The notes: a model not told the origin generated them from the sequence alone. Positions 31,156-42,200 are shown, counted from the stretch's first letter. The stretch: 64,000 bases of DNA from Nocardioides marmorisolisilvae (GCF_031656915.1 NZ_CP134227.1:2170001-2234000); one strand, 5' to 3'. A program made the numbers and translations.

Positions 31156-31236
31156 GACTCTTCCCTCATCCGTTCCACGGGGTCTGCTGGTCCACGCTGC
31201 CACCTCGATGGTCTCGTCACCGTGATGGGCTCTCGC

Positions 31237-31308
31237 AGGGCACGAGGGACTTGAACCCCCAACCTTCGGTTTTGGAGACCGATGCTCTGCCAGTTGAGCT
31301 AGTGCCCT
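31237..31308 (-). tRNA. tRNA-Trp (anticodon CCA)
   Basis: A 72-base cloverleaf on the minus strand: acceptor AGGGCAC/GTGCCCT, D-stem GCTC/GAGC, anticodon stem TCGGT/ACCGA with loop CTCCAAA (CCA), and T-stem GGGGG/CCCTC with TTCAAGT loop. The CCA end is not encoded. Its place just before secE is the standard actinobacterial order. Confidence 0.97.
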
Positions 31309-31358
31309 ACGGCGTCGTCCGGGCATGGCGAAACATTGCCCGAGGACACCAGGAAGAG

Positions 31359-31387
31359 AGTCTACGGGGCCCCGCCAGCCAAGTCGA
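31359..31387 (-). promoter_or_regulatory. Candidate promoter for tRNA-Trp-secE-nusG
   Basis: On the minus strand TCGACT (31387-31382) and TAGACT (31364-31359) are 17 bases apart, matching sigma-70-type -35 and -10 boxes at four or five of six positions. The predicted start lies about 45 bases before the tRNA. The remaining space up to the aminotransferase start holds nothing else that can be supported. Confidence 0.45.
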
Positions 31388-31498
31388 ACCGAGCGGGCAC
31401 CGGCTCCACGTCGATGACGCCCACACTGCCGCGGAGCGCCCCAGGACGCCCGGCAAACCGCCTCGCCGCGGCCGGTCGCGGGATGGGACGATGGATCC

Positions 31499-32785
31499 GT
31501 GACCGTTTCCACCCAGCCACTGTCCAGCCAGTCCCCCGAGCAGGTCGCGGCGTTCCTGCAGGCCCAGCGCACGGCGTACGACGAGCTCCGCGCGCGCGGC
31601 CTCAAGCTCGACCTCACCCGCGGCAAGCCGTCGACGGCGCAGCTCGACCTGGCCGACGGCCTCCTCGCGCTCCCCCACGGCACCACCGACGCCGCCGGAG
31701 TCGACACCCGCAACTACGGCGGGCTCCAGGGCATCCGCGAGCTGCGCGAGATGTTCGCCGAGCTGCTCTGGGTCGAGCCCGAGCAGGTCGTCGCCGGCGG
31801 CAACTCCAGCCTGGTCCTGATGCGCGAGGTGCTCACCGACCTGTGGCTCAAGGGCGCCGTCGACGGCGAGCGTCCCTGGGGACAGGAGGAGAAGGTCACG
31901 TTCATCTGCCCGGTGCCGGGCTACGACCGGCACTTCACGCTGCTGTCGTGGTTCGGGATCGACACCGTCACCGTGCCGATGAACGAGGACGGACCCGACC
32001 CTGACGCCGTCGCGGAGATCGCCGCGAGCGACCCGTCGGTCAAGGGGATGTGGGTGGTGCCCACCTACGCGAACCCCACCGGCTCGGTGGCCAGCCAGGA
32101 GGTCGCGGAGCGGCTGGCCTCGATGACCACGGCCGCGCCGGACTTCAAGATCCTGTGGGACAACGCCTATGCGTTCCACCACCTCACCGAGGACGAGGCC
32201 AAGAGCGCCGACGTCCTCTCACTGGCGTCGGCAGCGGGCCATCCGCACCGACCGATCATGTTCGCCTCGACCTCGAAGATCACCTACGCGGGCGCCGGCG
32301 TGGCCTTCATGGCGGCGTCGGTGGAGAACGTGGGGTGGTACCTCGACCATCTCGGCCAGGGCGCGATCGGGCCGGACAAGGTCAACCAGCTCAGGCATGC
32401 GCAGTTCTTCGGATCGGCACAGGGGGTGCGCGACCATATGGCGCGCCATCGGGAGATCATCGCGCCGAAGTTCGCGGCGGTGGACCGGGTCCTCACCGAG
32501 CGCCTGGGAGGTCTCGGGGTCGCGTCCTGGACCCGCCCGACGGGTGGCTACTTCATCAGCCTCGACGTGCTCGACGGCACCGCGTCGCGCACGATCGAGC
32601 TGGCCCGCGACGCCGGGGTCGCCCTCACACCCGCGGGCTCCGCGTTCCCGCACAAGGACGACCCTTACGACCGCAACATCCGGATCGCACCGACCTATCC
32701 GGACCTGGCCGACGTGTCGGCCGCCATGGAGGCGGTCGCGACCTGTGTGCTGTTGGCTGCCGCGGAGAAGCTCGCCTCCGCATGA
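31499..32785 (+). CDS. PLP-dependent aminotransferase, Rv3722c-like aspartate aminotransferase family
   Basis: A 428-residue fold-type I aminotransferase. It shows the start block LTRGKPSTAQLDLADGLLAL, DTRNYGG, the NPTGSV and WDNAYAFHHL segments, and the PLP-binding Lys in ASTSKITYAG (about K260). The GKPS opening and the GGNSSL block match the MocR-independent subgroup that includes M. tuberculosis Rv3722c, shown to be the main aspartate aminotransferase there. It would convert aspartate and 2-oxoglutarate to oxaloacetate and glutamate. The start is GTG at 31499, since the ATG at 31491 is out of frame and stops at once. The adenosine-deaminase-like gene overlaps its stop as ATGA. Confidence 0.82.
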   Translation: MTVSTQPLSSQSPEQVAAFLQAQRTAYDELRARGLKLDLTRGKPSTAQLDLADGLLALPHGTTDAAGVDTRNYGGLQGIRELREMFAELLWVEPEQVVAGGNSSLVLMREVLTDLWLKGAVDGERPWGQEEKVTFICPVPGYDRHFTLLSWFGIDTVTVPMNEDGPDPDAVAEIAASDPSVKGMWVVPTYANPTGSVASQEVAERLASMTTAAPDFKILWDNAYAFHHLTEDEAKSADVLSLASAAGHPHRPIMFASTSKITYAGAGVAFMAASVENVGWYLDHLGQGAIGPDKVNQLRHAQFFGSAQGVRDHMARHREIIAPKFAAVDRVLTERLGGLGVASWTRPTGGYFISLDVLDGTASRTIELARDAGVALTPAGSAFPHKDDPYDRNIRIAPTYPDLADVSAAMEAVATCVLLAAAEKLASA

Positions 32786-33846
32786 CCAGCGCCAGCGAGA
32801 CTGGCATCAGGTCCGTCGCTGAGCTCCCCAAGGCTCACCTGCACCTGCACTTCACCGGATCGATGCGGCACGCCACCCTGCTGGAGCTCGCCGAGCGGGA
32901 CGGGATCACCCTCCCCGACGCCCTCGTCGAGGACTGGCCGCCGCAGCTGTCCGCGGCGGACGAGAAGGGCTGGTTCCGCTTCCAGCGGCTCTACGACGTC
33001 GCCCGGTCGGTCCTGCGCACCGAGGGCGACGTACGCCGGCTGGTGCGCGAGGCCGCCGAGGACGACCGCCGCGACGGCGGACGCTGGCTGGAGATCCAGG
33101 TGGACCCGAGCGGGTACGCCGCCCGGTTCGGTGGCATCACCGCCTTCACCGACCTCGTCCTCGATGCGGTCGCCGAGACCTCCCGCGACGTCGGGATCGG
33201 GATGGCGGTGGTGATCGCGGCGAACCGCACCCGCCATCCCCTGGACGCCCGGAGCCTGGCCAGGCTGGCCGCGCAGTACGTCGGTCGCGGTGTGGTCGGC
33301 TTCGGCCTGTCCAATGACGAGCGGCGCGGGCGCACCGACGACTTCGGTCCGGCGTTCCGCATCGCCGAGCGCGCCGGACTGCTCCTGGACCCGCACGGGG
33401 GCGAGCTGCTCGGCCCGGCCTCGGTGCGTGCCTGCCTCGACTCCTTGCACGCGGGGCGGCTGGGCCACGGGATCCGGGTCACCGAGGACCCGGCCCTCCT
33501 CGACCGGGTGGTGGCGAGCGGGGTCGCGCTCGAGGTCTGCCCCGTCTCCAACGTCGCCCTCGGCGTCTATCCCGACCTCGGCTCGGTGCCGCTTCCCGAC
33601 CTGCTGGCTGCCGGCGCGACGGTCGCGCTCGGGGCCGATGACCCCCTTCTCTTCGGCTCCCGTCTCGCCGGCCAGTACGCCACCATGCGTGCGGCGCACG
33701 AGCTCACCGACGACCAGCTCGCCGGGCTGGCGCGCTCGTCGATCCTGGCCTCATGCGCCGCGGACGCGGACAAGGTGCGCTGGAGCTCGGAGATCGACGA
33801 CTGGCTGGCCGACGACCCGTGCTCGGCTGCAAGGATGGGGCCATGA
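32782..33846 (+). CDS. Adenosine deaminase-like metal-dependent hydrolase
   Basis: A 354-residue amidohydrolase-fold protein. The first metal-ligand motif reads KAHLHLHFTGS (H21, H23), and later motifs are HGGELLGP, GRLGHGIR, EVCPVSNVALG and GADDPLLFG. These align with classical adenosine deaminase (HVHLDG, HAGE, GHG, CPxSN, TDDP). LDG is FTG here, HAGE is HGGE, and the Asp pair is kept. The changes fall around the nucleoside-binding pocket, so the substrate may be adenosine, adenine or another aminopurine. The ATG overlaps the aminotransferase stop, and its own stop overlaps the next start. Confidence 0.8.
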   Translation: MTSASETGIRSVAELPKAHLHLHFTGSMRHATLLELAERDGITLPDALVEDWPPQLSAADEKGWFRFQRLYDVARSVLRTEGDVRRLVREAAEDDRRDGGRWLEIQVDPSGYAARFGGITAFTDLVLDAVAETSRDVGIGMAVVIAANRTRHPLDARSLARLAAQYVGRGVVGFGLSNDERRGRTDDFGPAFRIAERAGLLLDPHGGELLGPASVRACLDSLHAGRLGHGIRVTEDPALLDRVVASGVALEVCPVSNVALGVYPDLGSVPLPDLLAAGATVALGADDPLLFGSRLAGQYATMRAAHELTDDQLAGLARSSILASCAADADKVRWSSEIDDWLADDPCSAARMGP

Positions 33847-34439
33847 GCGACTACCCCGGCCAGCAGCCCGACCCGGACCGGCCCGCGGCGGACCAGCCCG
33901 AGCCGACCCGTCCGCTGGACCAGGAGCCGCCCGCCCGACAGGAGCCGGAGCCGCCGTACCCCTCGCAGCAGCCCCCGGCTGCCTACCCGACCCAGCCGCC
34001 GCAGTACCCGACCCAGCCCCCCCAGGCCGGGCCCGGCTACCCGGCGTACCCGCCGCCGTACCCCCAGCAGCCCCAGGGTCAGTTCCACGGGCAGCTGGGT
34101 GCGCCGGCGCAGTACCAGTACCCGATGGCGCCGCAGCGGCCCGTGCACGACAAGGCCGGGCTCGCACTCGGCCTCGGCATCGGCGGCCTGGTGGGGAGCC
34201 TGGTGCTCTGCGGGCTGCCGCTGTTGCTCTGCCCGTTCGCGTGGGCGATCGGTCAGCGGGCGCGCAAGGACATCCAGCGCTCCGGCGGCCAGCTCGACGG
34301 TGACGGGATGGCCCTGGCCGGGATGATCTGCGGCATCGTCGGCACCGTGCTGCTCGTGCTCGCCGTGCTGGCGCTGATCGTCTTCGGAGTGCTGCTGGTC
34401 GTCGGCTCCGCCGGGATCAGCTCCTCCACCAGCGCCTGA
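33843..34439 (+). CDS. DUF4190-type proline-rich membrane protein
   Basis: A 198-residue protein. The first 100 residues are Pro/Gln/Tyr-rich and disordered (AAYPTQPPQYPTQPPQAGPG). Two hydrophobic segments follow (GLGIGGLVGSLVLCGLPLLLC and MICGIVGTVLLVLAVLALIV), joined by a basic loop (GQRARKDIQRSGGQL). This layout matches DUF4190 membrane proteins common in actinobacteria, whose function is unknown. The ATG overlaps the upstream stop (ATGA). The gene ends three bases before the murB stop on the other strand. Confidence 0.7.
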   Translation: MSDYPGQQPDPDRPAADQPEPTRPLDQEPPARQEPEPPYPSQQPPAAYPTQPPQYPTQPPQAGPGYPAYPPPYPQQPQGQFHGQLGAPAQYQYPMAPQRPVHDKAGLALGLGIGGLVGSLVLCGLPLLLCPFAWAIGQRARKDIQRSGGQLDGDGMALAGMICGIVGTVLLVLAVLALIVFGVLLVVGSAGISSSTSA

Positions 34440-34442
34440 CCA

Positions 34443-35477
34443 TCAGAGCGCGCAGCCGACGAGCACGGGCTCGTTGACGAGCTCGATCCCGAAGCGGCCT
34501 CGTACGCCGTCACGCACCTCGCGGGCGAGGACGAGCAGGTCGTCCGTGCTGGCACCACCCCGGTTGGTCAGGGCCAAGGTGTGCTTGCACGACAGCCGAG
34601 CGGGGCCGGCGCCGTACCCCTTGCCGAAGCCGGCGTGCTCGATCAGCCAGGCCGCGCTGGTCTTGACGCGGCCGTCGGGCTGGGGCCACGACGGCGCGCC
34701 CTCGGGAACCTGACCGGGAGCGAGGACCGGGTTGGTGAAGAACGACCCGGCGCTCCAGGTGTCGTGATCGCCGGCGTCGAGCACCATGCCCTTGCGGGAG
34801 CGCAACGCCAGCACGGCCTCCCGGACCGCGGCCAGTGGCGCTCTCGCGCCGACCGGGAGGTCGAGGGCTCCCGCGAGCTCGGCGTAGGCGATCGGCCCGC
34901 CGAGGGTCCCCTGGCGCATCAGGTAGGTCACCTCGAGCACGACGTAGCGATCGGGCTGCTGCTTGAACCGGCTGGTCCGGTAGTCGAAGCCGCACTCGGC
35001 GGCCGCGAACGTGCGCTGGGCACGGTCGACACGGTCCCAGGTGCGCACGGATGCGACGGTCTGGGCGACCTCCTGGCCGTAGGCGCCGACGTTCTGGATC
35101 GGGGTGGCCCCGACCGAGCCGGGGATGCCCGAGAGCGCCTCGACGCCGACCCATCCGGACGACACCGTCCGCGCCACGAAGTCGTCCCACCCCTCGCCCG
35201 CGGCGACCGTCACACTGACGGCGCCCAGACAGGCCAGGTCGTCGGGATCATCGGAGTCCGCCGACACCCCCGTGGTGGCGACCTCCACCACGCGGCCCGG
35301 GAAGCCGGCATCGGCGACCACCAGGTTGCTGCCGCCGCCGAGAACCAGCACCGGGGTCCCGGCGGCATCGGCGTCCGCCACCGCGCGCACCAGGTCCGCC
35401 TCGGTCCTCGCGCTGACGAACTCCGCGGCCGGGCCACCGACACGTAACGTGGTGTGCGCGGCGAGCCGCTCAGCCAC
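34443..35477 (-). CDS. murB: UDP-N-acetylenolpyruvoylglucosamine reductase
   Basis: A 344-residue MurB. It has the FAD-binding opening TTLRVGGPAAEFV and GGGSNLVVAD (near residue 45), the block SGIPGSVGATPIQNVGAYGQ (near 113), and the catalytic Ser in AGSFFTNPVL (near 242). It reduces UDP-GlcNAc-enolpyruvate to UDP-MurNAc with NADPH in peptidoglycan precursor synthesis. The start is GTG at 35477, overlapping the end of hadB by eight bases; the longer in-frame opening would run deep into hadB. Linkage of murB to hadAB is typical of actinobacteria. Confidence 0.95.
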   Translation of the reverse strand: MAERLAAHTTLRVGGPAAEFVSARTEADLVRAVADADAAGTPVLVLGGGSNLVVADAGFPGRVVEVATTGVSADSDDPDDLACLGAVSVTVAAGEGWDDFVARTVSSGWVGVEALSGIPGSVGATPIQNVGAYGQEVAQTVASVRTWDRVDRAQRTFAAAECGFDYRTSRFKQQPDRYVVLEVTYLMRQGTLGGPIAYAELAGALDLPVGARAPLAAVREAVLALRSRKGMVLDAGDHDTWSAGSFFTNPVLAPGQVPEGAPSWPQPDGRVKTSAAWLIEHAGFGKGYGAGPARLSCKHTLALTNRGGASTDDLLVLAREVRDGVRGRFGIELVNEPVLVGCAL

Positions 35478-35847
35478 CCAGCACCGCCACCGGATTGCCC
35501 AGCACGGTCCGGCCATCGCAGACGACCGTGAGCGCGATCGTGTGGTCGTCGCGCCAGGCGCCGCTGATCTCCACCTCGGTGCCCTCCTCGGGCACGACGA
35601 CCGGCCGGGTGAACTTCGCCCCGAGCTCGGCGATCCGACCGGCCTCGCCCAGCTGCTCGTCGACGTAGCGGGCCGCCAGCGCCAAGGTGTACATCCCGTG
35701 CGCGATCACGTCGGGCAGCCCGACACTGCGCGCCACCTCCGGATCCTGGTGAATCGGGTTGGGGTCGCCGCTGGCCTGCGCGTAGGCGACCAGGTCGGCT
35801 CGGGTGATCCGGTAGCTGCGGGTGGGCCACTGCTCCATCGCGCCCAT
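35470..35847 (-). CDS. hadB: MaoC-like (3R)-hydroxyacyl-ACP dehydratase subunit B
   Basis: A 125-residue hot-dog-fold hydratase/dehydratase with the catalytic motif SGDPNPIHQDPEVARSVGLP (Asp28 and His33) and the HGMYTLAL segment. In mycobacteria HadB is the catalytic subunit paired with HadA in the FAS-II dehydration step. Here it directly follows the FAS1-like partner (stop and start share one base), so the two products probably form one heterodimer. No third subunit (HadC) gene is present. Confidence 0.88.
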   Translation of the reverse strand: MGAMEQWPTRSYRITRADLVAYAQASGDPNPIHQDPEVARSVGLPDVIAHGMYTLALAARYVDEQLGEAGRIAELGAKFTRPVVVPEEGTEVEISGAWRDDHTIALTVVCDGRTVLGNPVAVLGG

Positions 35848-36254
35848 CAGGCACCTGCCTTGTGCACCAGCGTCGCCTCGGCCGTGCAGACCAGCGCGCC
35901 GTGCCCGTCGGTGATCGCACTGGAGGTGGTGATGATGTCGGTGCCGGCGAGCTGGCGCAGGCCGGTCACCGTCAGCGCTGCTGAGAGCCGGTCTCCAGCC
36001 CGCACCGGCCGCTCGTGCGCGAACCGCTGCGCCCCGTGCACGACGTGGTGGAGCTCGATGCCCACGGACGGGTCCGCCATCAGCTCCTGCATGGCGGCGA
36101 ACGCAACGACGATCGGGAAGGTCGCCGGTGCCGGTCCGCCGGCGGCGTACGGCGTGCCCGTGGCCGCGGCGAAGGCCGCCAACCGCTCCTCGGTCACGTC
36201 GTACGGCGGCGTCGGCGGGAAGCTGCGCCCTGCCAAGGAGGAGTCGACGGCCAT
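35847..36254 (-). CDS. hadA: HadA-like MaoC N-terminal-domain dehydratase subunit
   Basis: A 135-residue protein with the FAS1-like dehydratase N-terminal fold: FPPTPPYDVTEERLAAFAAA, APATFPIVVAFAAMQELM, and LHHVVHGAQRFAHERPV. This matches HadA, the substrate-holding, non-catalytic partner of HadB. The start at 36254 lies only 10 bases after the stop of the giant RHS gene, and no clear ribosome binding site fits in the gap. It is usually the gene after rpmG; here the RHS gene has displaced that neighbour. Confidence 0.88.
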   Translation of the reverse strand: MAVDSSLAGRSFPPTPPYDVTEERLAAFAAATGTPYAAGGPAPATFPIVVAFAAMQELMADPSVGIELHHVVHGAQRFAHERPVRAGDRLSAALTVTGLRQLAGTDIITTSSAITDGHGALVCTAEATLVHKAGA

Positions 36255-36264
36255 GGGCCGAACG

Positions 36265-39200
36265 CTACCGCCGCTTCTTGCGCAGCACCTTCACCCCCGC
36301 GACCTTCACCTTCAGGTTCCCCTTCTTGAGGCTGACATCGACCAACGGCGGCACCTCCGGAGCCGCGAGCTTCTTGTAGGCCGCGAGCAGGGACTTTCGG
36401 CTGAGCGCGTTCGCGAACCGTCGCACCACCGGTTGCTGCAGAAGCATCGACCGGGCGATGTGGTTGGTCATGGCGACGAACGCCTGCCGCCCCTCGGGGG
36501 TGGAGAACGCCCGATGCAGGAACTCCTGTTGCGCGCTGGTGAACTCCCGCCCGTCGGGATCGACGTGGCCGACCGGGTTGTTGTCGACGTAGCTGTAGGG
36601 CTGGAGGGCCATCGGGTCGTCGATCGCCGCCGCCGGTGACGGCTGCATGGCGGGGTCCGGTGAGATGAACTGGTCCAACGTCGGGTCGTAGTACCGCGCG
36701 CCGTAATACGACAGCTGGGTGACGCTGCTGTAAGGGTGCGAGGTGTAGAGGTGGGCGATCACGTGTGGATCGCTGACCTCGTCGACCCACGGCGCCCCGG
36801 TCGCGAAGTACTCCAGGTGCTCGAACAGTCTGCCCTGGGAGTCGGTGACGTATGCGGTGCTCCCGTTGAGGTCGCCGTGGTAGTAGTACAGCGCACTACC
36901 GCCCGGCAGGTCGGGGTCGACGTCGCGCTGGGCCACTCTCTGCGAGCCGACCAGCACGGTCTTCACGATCCTCGAACCGTTGACGACGGTGTAGTAGGGG
37001 TTGACCGTCGTGGTCACGCCCCCCGGACCGTAGCTGACCACCTGGTTGCCCTGGTCGTCGTAGCGGTAACGCGTGGCCTGCCCGTTCGTGGTGACGCTCT
37101 GCAGCCGGCCCGCGTCGTCCCAGGCGAGGGTACGGCGCTCGTGGCTGGCATCGTTGGTCCAGCCGACCTGGTTGCCGTTGGGGTCATAGCTGTAGTGCGT
37201 GCCGCTCGACGGGGAGTGACCACTGCCCTTGCCGTTGCTCTGGCCCGAGAGGGTGCCGCCGCCGGCGACCTGGTCCACCGCGTTCGGCTGGGTGCCGTCG
37301 TAGCCGTAGGCCCAGTCGTGGCTGGTCGCCGCCTGAAGCTGGCTGGAGCCGCCCGGCTCGGTGATCGTGTCGGTCTGGTGGTTGGTGAGAATGTCGCCCA
37401 AGGAGTCGTAGGTCAGCGAAAGCGCGTACGTGCGGGTGTCGTCCGGTGCGTAGTGGTAGGTCCCGGTCGCGCCGGTCAGCCGGTAGAGGTCGTCGTAGGT
37501 GAAGCTCTGCGAGCTCGGGCCGCCGTACTGCGACGCCGGCGGCACCGGCACGGAGTTCTTCTCGCCGACGACGTTGCCGACCTTGTCGTAGGTGTAGCTC
37601 TGGTCCTGGAAGGTGCCGTCGGTCCCGGATGCCGTGATACGCGTGAGCAGCTGGTTCGTAGGGCCGTACTCATAGCCGGTGGTCGTCTGGTTGCCGTCGG
37701 ATTGACGCACCTGGTGACCGAACTTGTCGTACTGGATCCCGGAGACGTACTGCTCCGTCTGGTTGCCGTCCGCGCCTGCCACCGCGTCGACCAGGCCGCC
37801 GAACCCGTAGTCGTAGGTCAGCTTCTCCCCGTCGGGGTAGGTGAGGGTGTGCAGCCTTCCCCAGGTGTCGTGCTCGAAGGCAGTCGCGTAGGTGGCCTGT
37901 GGCTGGGCGTGGATCGCGTTGACCGTGTCGGCCTCGTTGGTGACCAGGCCGAGCCGTCCGTACTGGTACTCCTGCTCACCGGCCTGGTCGACCACCTTGA
38001 CGACCCGACCGGCTCCGTTGTGCGCCGCGCCGGGCCCACCGTAGGTGTAGGTGACGTCGTTGCCCGGGTCGTCGGGGTAGCTGATCTTGGCCAGGTGCGT
38101 GTAGTCGTAGTCGAACCGGGTCGACGGGGACTTCTTCGCTGCCCGTTCGTCGGCGGTCTGCTCGGCGACGAGGTGCGAGGCCAGGTCGTAGGTCATCGTG
38201 GTCAAGCCGGAGTCGGGGCTGTCGACCGACGTCTGGCGGCCGAGGTCGTCCCAGGTCAGCTTCGTGGTGTTGCCCTGGTCGTCGGTGACCGAGACGAGCT
38301 GGTTGAGCGGGTCGTACCGGTAGTCGGTCCACACCGGAGTGGTCCCGTCCATCCGGGCGACACCGGTGACCTGCTGTCGGACGTCGCTGTAGGTGACCGT
38401 CTTGTGGTGCAACGGGTCGGTCGCGGTGGTGCGGAACTCGGTCTGGCCGCGGTGGTCCGCGCCGAAGTCGTAGACCCAGCTGGTCACGGTTCCGCTCGGG
38501 GTGACGTGCCGGGTCAGCCGGTCCAGCACGTCGAAGGTGTTCTGCGCGGGGGGCTCGGAGTCCATCGTCGGGTCGAACCTGCCCGGGGCGCCGAGCGGCT
38601 CGGTGGTCGGGTAGTACTGCGCAATCGTTCGGCCGAGGAAGTCCAGAACGGTGCGGCCCGAGACCACCATCACCTGGTCGGGCGCGGACTGCGGGCCGGT
38701 GGCGACCGTGGCGTCGTGCTTGGTCTGCACCGTCCGGTCGAGCCCGTCGACGAGGGTGACGGTGTCCAGGGACCCCCCGTGCAGCGGGTCGACCGCATGC
38801 GCCTCCGCCCACGGCAGCGACGCACAGGGATAGCCACAGGGGTGGTACTCGAAGGAGATCGTGGGCGTCCCGCCGACGTGCTGGTCCGGGCCCCAGACGG
38901 ACGCGAGCCGGCCCTGATCGTCGTACTCGTAGTGGGTGGTGTTGTCGTTCGCATCGGTGGTCGACGCGATCGCACCGAACCGGGGGTCGTAGGTCGCCGA
39001 GGAGGCGTAGCCGAAGCTGTCGGTGGTCCCCGAGACGTAGGTGTGCGTGGCGTCGTCGTATGCGTAGTCGACCTCGTAGGACTGATGGTTGGCGTCGGCC
39101 GGATAGGTGATCGACTTGACGTTGTAGTAGTCGTCGTAGGTGATCTCGGTGTCGGCGGTGGAACCGTCCGCGAGGTACTGGGAGATCGACTCCGGCGCGC

Positions 39201-42200
39201 CCAGATCACACGGCACCGAGGCCCTCTGCCGACGCAGCACCGCACCATCGGAGTCGGTCACCGTGATGTCGGTCGGGACGTCGAAGACGTTGGTGTCCGG
39301 ACAGTCGGTGTAGGTCACGTCGACGGTCACCGCGTTCTGCGGACCGTCGCCGCTGTCGGCGATCCTCGTCGGGTTGCCGTGCGCGTCGTACCGGTAGCTC
39401 GCCGAGGTCGTCTTGCCGGGCGTGTCCTGGCCCCAGTAGTACTGCTGCGTTGTCCGGGACAGCTCGGGGAAGATGGTGTCCAGCCCGAGGCTCTGCGCCT
39501 GCGCCTGGGGCACGTCGTTCCCGGTGTCGACATCGTGCAGGGTGTAGTCGTTCTCGGTGCGGATCTGGTCGGCCCCCGCCCCGTCCTCCACCGTCTCGCT
39601 CGTCAGCAGTCCGTGGTCGTAGTAGTCGTCGTTGGCGTAGGTGTCGACGATCCGGCGGTAGGTCTTGCCCGTCTGGGGGTCGACCTGGTCCGTCGTCACG
39701 GTGCCGAACCCGTAGGTCTCGCGCTCCTCCGGGTCGTAGACGTTGTCGCGATACGAGTACGTCGTGACCTGGGTGCCGGCGCTCGGCTTCGGCGTGTTGT
39801 CGTGCACGGTGACCTTGCTCATCGCCCAGATCGACGCGGGCGCCGAGGTGGTGTTGCCCTTGCGCTGGTAGTCGATCGTGAACGATCCACCGAGCGGGCG
39901 GTCGACCGTGCGAAGGAGGTTCGTCGTCCCGGTGTTGTTCAAGGCGACATCGACGGAGTCGTCGGCGGTGCTGGACAGGTCGTCGGGGTAGCCGTCACCG
40001 TTGATGTCGCGGATCTGCAGCTCCTGGCGCGACATCGACCGGCTGTAGTCGAACCCGGGGTTGATGATGATGTAGCAGGCCGGCTCGAAGTCGGGCGGGA
40101 TGACACAGGTCGGGATTCCGATCGTGAAGTAGCCGCCGCCGCCGATGTGCGCGCTCGTGCTCGTGGACACCTGGGAATCCACGCCGTCGACAGGGCTCGA
40201 CGTCATCGCACCGTGCCAGACGACCGACGAGGCGAACCCGTCGCCGGTGTTGACGGCGACGTACATCTCTCCACCACGGTCGGTGACGTAGTCGGCGAGC
40301 CCATCACCGTTGACGTCGACCAGCACTCCGTCGTCCTGGTCCGCCTCGAGTCCGCCGTTGACCCCACCGCTGACGCCGAAGTCGCCGTCGTTGAATCCCA
40401 CCGACGCTCCGCCACTGGCCGAGGCGCTGGAGCCCTTCTGGGTCACGGCGTCGTCGCTCCACTTCACCGGGTCCGCGAAGCTGTAACCGAGGTTGAACGC
40501 CACCTTCATCGTGCCGCCCTTGTCGGTCGAGACGCGGTCGGGCAGGCCATCGCCGTTGACGTCGACCAAGTCAGTGTTGACCAGGTCCCCGGTCGCGTCG
40601 TCGCTGTGGTTGGTGCTGCCCTGGCCATAGCTGCCGCTGACGCCGAGGCTGAGCTTGGAGCCGCCGTCGGACTCCTCCTCCGGCGGATCCCCGTCCGGCT
40701 CAGCGCCACTGGTGCCCGCGCCGCGCCGACTCACGGCCGAGCCCTCACCCGGCGCCGCGGCGGCGGACTCCTCGCCCGCGGCATCGCTCGAGCCCACTGC
40801 GCCACCCGAGCTCGCCGGTCGGGACGCGAGTGCATTGCTCCTGCCCGCACCCTCCGGTTCCGCCTCGGCCGCCCCTGATCCGCTCGAGGCCGGCTTGCGG
40901 GCATTCCCGGAGCTCGGCTGTGCCTGTTGCGGCGCGTTGGTGTTGCCCTTCGCGTCGGAGCTGAACTTTGCGGCGGTGCCCGACAGGCCGAACGACCACG
41001 CGGTCGAGTGGCCCTGCCGGACCGAGTCCCCGGTCAGCCCATGCGGTGTGGTGCCCGAGGGGTCGAGCGCCCCCGTGGAGTCGGTGTACTGGATCGAGCC
41101 GTTGCCCACCACGTCGGGGAAGCCGTCGCCGTTGAGGTCCAGCTCGTCGATGAGGCCGTCACTGGAGCCCCATGAGAACGACCCGCCCAATCCCGCGAGA
41201 TCGGCTGCGATCGCGTCCTGCTGGTCCTCGCTGACCTGGGTGACCGCGCTGGCACCGGCGAAGTCGGCGGCCGAGGGCACGCTGACGTAGTCCTGCCCCA
41301 GCCGCGAGCTCTCCATCGTTCCCGCACGCACCCAGGTCTCGTCCTTGTTGCCGAGCCACTGGTCGGGCACCTGCGCCGGCGGGTCCTCCAGGGTGTCCAG
41401 GTGCGCCGGGCTCGGCGCGAGCGGCCAGGCCTTCGCCTGGGTGGGGTCACTCTTGCCGACTCCGACGAAGCCCTGGTCGGGGTTGTAGTTCTGGGTCGGG
41501 TAGGGATGGTCGTTCGTGTTGTCCTTGTTCTGACCGGGGCTGCCGAGGTCGGGGTGGTAGTAGTCGTTCTCGTTGGGGTAGTCGCTGGTGTCCACCACCA
41601 GGCGCGTCTCGTCCATGGGTGCGTCGGCACTGGTGTCGCCGCCGTTGTAGGTCGCGCTCGCCCAACCGCGGTAGGGCTGGGCGAAGAGCCCCTTGCCGGT
41701 GATCCGGTCCTGGTCCGAGTCGCCCGCATCGTAGGTGCCATGCACGGGCACCTCGTGGCTACCAGCCATGCCCTGCGTGATGTCGTCAGAGAGCCGGGGA
41801 TCGGCGACCGAGAAGTCGTAGAAGACCGTGTCATCCTTGCCAAGATCGAACGAGATCGGCTCCCACCCGGTCGCGGCCTTGTGGATGCAGGGCCGGGTGC
41901 TCGCGTCGAGAACGTCCTCGACGCGACAACCGGTGACCAGACCCTTCTCGACCGTCATGGTCTCCTTGCCCAGCAGCCGGTTCGCCGTCTTGACCGTGAA
42001 GACGATGTCGCCGGATGGATGGCCGGCAAGGGGCGTCGGCTGCGCAGGCGATTTCACCACGGCCGCGTCCGCATTCATCGTGGCAGGGGTCTTCGGGGTG
42101 ACCGGTTGCTTCTTCTCCGGGTCAAGGGACTCACCGGTGTCGGGCGAGGCGATGGTCGAGCGCGGGTAGACGTCGATGCTGTACGGCGGATTGAGCTGCA

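Noticed and set aside
36736-40878. Long open frame of about 1,380 codons opposite the RHS gene
   Set aside because: Same GC artefact; Arg/Gly/Val-rich text without any domain, and the reverse frame encodes a clear multi-domain protein.
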